Shown piece by piece: positions 61,563-64,000 of a DNA stretch of 64,000 nt; within the stretch, counting starts at the first letter, position 1; each line of letters opens with the position of its first letter. The translations under genes were made by a program, and so were the position numbers. The stretch is from Kangiella shandongensis (GTDB lineage: Bacteria; Pseudomonadota; Gammaproteobacteria; Enterobacterales; Kangiellaceae): contig NZ_JACNML010000011.1 of NCBI RefSeq assembly GCF_020005365.1, positions 32,859-96,858 of the forward strand, given 5' to 3'. A model generated the notes under the pieces. The model was not told the origin of the DNA and made no database searches. It was given only the letters and a program-made list of their open reading frames with translations.

Positions 61563-63845
61563 TCATTTGTTAAATATGCTATCAACGCTATTAAAGGACC
61601 TCATCTCAAAGTCATCGAAAGAGCTTCTCACAGTTTTACTTTGCTGATTTTCATAATATAGAAGAACTTTTGAAGGAACACCATAATCACTCACTTTCCT
61701 ACCTACGTCTGTTAACGCATTATATTCAAGCTTTGTTAGCAGCCTGTCTATGCCTGAGACTTCATCAATCTCTAAGTTTTGAAACTGTGAGCGATAAAAT
61801 TTATACATCACATTAAAAACTCCAAAATATTTTACAAGTTGATACTTGGCTGTGTTGTAGACGAACCTTGCAGTATTTCTAGTAGCTTGATCTGTGTTCT
61901 CATTTTTATTGTTTTTTCTGAAATCAACCAAACCTTTGAAGCCTTGTTCAAGATAATTATGGATAATTGGGACTAGTATCGAGTGGTCTCCGTCCCCCCT
62001 GTTTGTTTTTTGCACTATAGCACTATTCAGCTGATAATTTTTAACAGGGGAAATGCAATCTAAAACAATTTGTAAACCATCCCAGTCTATACCCATATGA
62101 GAGGGATTGTTAACCTTTTGGACTAAGGCTCTAAGCTGAGTATGCTCCGATTGACTAAGCACAGAAATTCGATCATAGACTTCAATCTTATCCGACCTGC
62201 TAACAACTTTAAACATAGATAAAACAGAATCAGGGATACCCCGTTCTTTTTGTTTTAACTTAATGTTTTCACGTTTAGATTTGTCTTCGGTGGAAAGAAA
62301 CTCATCATCAGAATAGAAGAGATCTATCTCATCCTTCCGAGAGTTCAAGTCATAGTTCTTATGATGTATCGACTCCTTCTCTGCGTTAATATCATCCATA
62401 AATTTGTTTTTTAGAACAATCACGAAGCCTTTATAATGCTTTTCGAACCGGCCAGCTCTACCAGCAATATTTTTGGCATCAAATCTTTTAAGGGGCTTAT
62501 TGCCTTTTTTGTTGTTTGTAATGATTAAGCTCTTGGCTGAGGTATTTACCCCCTCTGTAATAGTTGTTGTCGATGTGAGTGCTCTTATTGTTCCAGCGTT
62601 AAAAAATGAAATAATTTCTTTCTGAATATATTTAGGAATTAAGCCATGATGGACGCCAACCCCTTTCTTTAAGCATTGGGTTACAACCCAGTCTTCACCA
62701 TACTCCTTGGCTACATGCTCAACAAATATCTTGTAGTCCTCAGTGCTGTTTTCAAAAGTTAATAATGAAGGTAGATTTTTTGCGTAGTCTTCTGCATATG
62801 GAGGTGTGGAGCAGTATACGATACAACCATCACGCCTACCTGTTGAGGATAAAATATAAACTAACTTTTTTAAACGATCACCTTTCCCACTTTCTTCATC
62901 AGAAAACTCAACGACCATGTCATCTTCAATAGCAATCCTTTTTGCTGACTTAATTTCGTGATATGACTTTCCTACAATTTCATATTCGTTGAAGTCACAT
63001 TTAATAATTCTGTTGTCTTGAAGAAAGCGTTCAAAAGATGGGCTATATCTCTCTATGTATGGACCTGCCAAAAAGATGTCCGCACTATCCATGACGGAAT
63101 AGTAAGCTGCTATTCTATATGACACATCCCGCTCATTTTCACGTTTTTCGTCTTCATCAATAATGTATTCATTATCAATCTTATAAACCTCATCAATAAA
63201 TATGAAGTCAAACTCTGGCTTATTTTCATGTTTCTCTAGGAAAGAAAGAAATCTTTCTGGCGTGTATATAAAAATATTATCAGAGCCTAATTCTTCTGAT
63301 TCTACATCACTAAGAGTATGGATTTTGTATGCTGAGAAGAAGTCGTTTGAGTTTAGTCTCTCCAAGTTTTCAGAGAGTAGTGCTATTGTTGGAAAAATGA
63401 GAACTATATTTCTATAGTTCATTTTTTTTATCACCTCGTAAACAAGAAATGTCTTCCCAAACGAGGTGCTTGCAGAAACAAAATATCTATTCATCTTCTC
63501 CTTATTAAACAAGGAGAGAATTTCCTTTTGATATCTATGTAGTTTGCTTTCATCGGAAGTATGAAGGGTGCTTTCATATATTTGTGAAGATAAATCAGAA
63601 AGAGTGTAGTCCTCAATAGATAAATTACCTTTCTGAAAATTACTTAAATGGTCAAAATAATGAGGAATTCCGACAACATTGGATATTTTCTTCAGAAACT
63701 TTAAGTCTGAGCCACTAAGATCACTACTTTTAATCAGATCAAAGTAACTACATACAGACTGTATCATCTCTGGAGAATCAATTTCTCCATCTTGATATCT
63801 GTGAAGTTTATTTACGACATCAATTGTTTTTTGTCTTTTATCCAT
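61563..63845 (-). CDS. Ski2-like SF2 helicase, possible phage-defence component
   Basis: 760 residues, A+T-rich relative to the core genes. After an N-terminal helical part, the SF2 motifs appear: LHRYQKEIL (102-110), Walker A SASTSFGKT (124-132, Lys131), DEVY (218-221, in place of DExH), VGVHHGLIPK (about 397), STTTITEGVNTSAKSLII (425-442) and NIAGRAGRF (459-467). The HHG, TTTxxEGVN and GRAGR pattern is of the Ski2-like group that includes HamB of Hachiman and AbpB. Which one, if any, cannot be told. No partner gene is seen; an IS3-family end lies 28 bases upstream. Confidence 0.85.
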   Translation of the reverse strand: MDKRQKTIDVVNKLHRYQDGEIDSPEMIQSVCSYFDLIKSSDLSGSDLKFLKKISNVVGIPHYFDHLSNFQKGNLSIEDYTLSDLSSQIYESTLHTSDESKLHRYQKEILSLFNKEKMNRYFVSASTSFGKTFLVYEVIKKMNYRNIVLIFPTIALLSENLERLNSNDFFSAYKIHTLSDVESEELGSDNIFIYTPERFLSFLEKHENKPEFDFIFIDEVYKIDNEYIIDEDEKRENERDVSYRIAAYYSVMDSADIFLAGPYIERYSPSFERFLQDNRIIKCDFNEYEIVGKSYHEIKSAKRIAIEDDMVVEFSDEESGKGDRLKKLVYILSSTGRRDGCIVYCSTPPYAEDYAKNLPSLLTFENSTEDYKIFVEHVAKEYGEDWVVTQCLKKGVGVHHGLIPKYIQKEIISFFNAGTIRALTSTTTITEGVNTSAKSLIITNNKKGNKPLKRFDAKNIAGRAGRFEKHYKGFVIVLKNKFMDDINAEKESIHHKNYDLNSRKDEIDLFYSDDEFLSTEDKSKRENIKLKQKERGIPDSVLSMFKVVSRSDKIEVYDRISVLSQSEHTQLRALVQKVNNPSHMGIDWDGLQIVLDCISPVKNYQLNSAIVQKTNRGDGDHSILVPIIHNYLEQGFKGLVDFRKNNKNENTDQATRNTARFVYNTAKYQLVKYFGVFNVMYKFYRSQFQNLEIDEVSGIDRLLTKLEYNALTDVGRKVSDYGVPSKVLLYYENQQSKTVRSSFDDFEMRSFNSVDSIFNK

Positions 63846-63873
63846 TCAATAACCTTTGATTTTATATCCCTGC

Positions 63874-64000
63874 TGTAGTGGTCAACAAAACCCGGACACC
63901 TTTTTAGCTAATTTCTCGGCTTTTGCCGGTGGTAGACCATCATTAAATTGATGCGGTCGCTCCCAGTTGTAATAATTCATCAGGAAGTAACTGACATCAC
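63874..64000 (-). mobile_element. End of an IS3-family insertion sequence, continues past the window
   Basis: The element probably begins at tgtagtggtcaac (63874), a likely terminal inverted repeat with TG at its edge. The transposase C-terminus lies just inside. The other end and the rest of the transposase are outside the window. No target duplication can be checked. Confidence 0.65.
63882..64000 (-). CDS. IS3-family transposase (OrfB) C-terminal part
   Basis: The frame is open from the right edge to TGA at 63882-63884 and encodes 38 residues. The text YYNWERPHQFNDGLPPAKA is the typical C-terminal part of the DDE integrase domain in IS3 OrfB, with the YNxxRPH signature and the PPAxA ending. 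The DDE residues are outside the window. It points toward the helicase gene. Confidence 0.85.
   Translation of the reverse strand, partial: DVSYFLMNYYNWERPHQFNDGLPPAKAEKLAKKVSGFC

Noticed and set aside
61353..61661. 102-residue plus-strand ORF
   Set aside because: It crosses several inverted repeats and the helicase terminator and overlaps the helicase gene; no ribosome site or family match.
61563..63845. Cas3-type helicase
   Set aside because: No HD nuclease domain, no cas genes and no CRISPR repeats in the window; motifs fit the Ski2-like group instead.

Overview
The window looks like a contiguous piece of a gammaproteobacterial chromosome of moderate G+C. The gene content fits a marine, Kangiella-like lineage: type IV pilus chemosensory genes, mutY-yggX, hemW-rdgB and yigI-rarD pairs, and many proteobacterial DUF families. 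The genus is an inference from gene content and style, not from a marker gene. One tRNA is present (tRNA-Phe); there is no rRNA and no CRISPR array.

Bases 1-4,700 are a patchwork: an unknown protein cut by the left edge, an RhlE-type RNA helicase, an unlisted 35-residue very basic peptide gene (2271-2378), and two A+T-rich unknown genes. Bases 4,985-17,800 carry small metabolic and stress genes (DUF2784, DUF899, SRPBCC, YcaC hydrolase with a divergent AraC regulator and an FMN reductase, a CDGSH/glutamate-synthase fusion, DoxX, two cytochromes c5 around an acetyltransferase, YigI, RarD, an SLC13 transporter). Bases 17,900-25,900 hold a His/Glu-rich, probably metal-acquiring TonB receptor with a small companion, a ThrE-type exporter, a lipoprotein nuclease, aspartoacylase, and a LysR/pirin pair. 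Between aspartoacylase and LysR lies a unit with a Fur-box-like operator, a promoter and a strong terminator but no ORF: a candidate iron-regulated small RNA.

Bases 25,900-32,600 hold slipin/NfeD, tRNA-Phe with a nearby duplicate of its 3' end and terminator, yggX-mutY, a second SLC13 transporter and trmB. From 32,800 to 59,650 the order trmB - hemW - rdgB - DUF4426 - yggT - proC - yggS - pilT - pilU - yqgF - yqgE - tonB - gshB - pilGHIJK - chpABC - rsmE - bioA closely follows the Pseudomonas aeruginosa twitching-motility region as I remember it, without metXW, the pyr genes, chpD and chpE. PilT/PilU are the retraction motors. PilJ, PilI, ChpA, PilG and PilH form the signalling pathway that controls them, with PilK and ChpB as predicted receptor methylase and demethylase and ChpC as a second coupling protein.

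The right end (59,800-64,000) has a TfoX C-terminal-domain protein overlapping a WYL regulator, a small alpha/beta-barrel protein, a 427-base non-coding stretch dense in inverted repeats, and an A+T-rich Ski2-like helicase of the kind found in phage-defence loci. The end of an IS3-family element lies about 28 bases upstream of its start codon, so any partner gene has been separated from it or lies outside the window.
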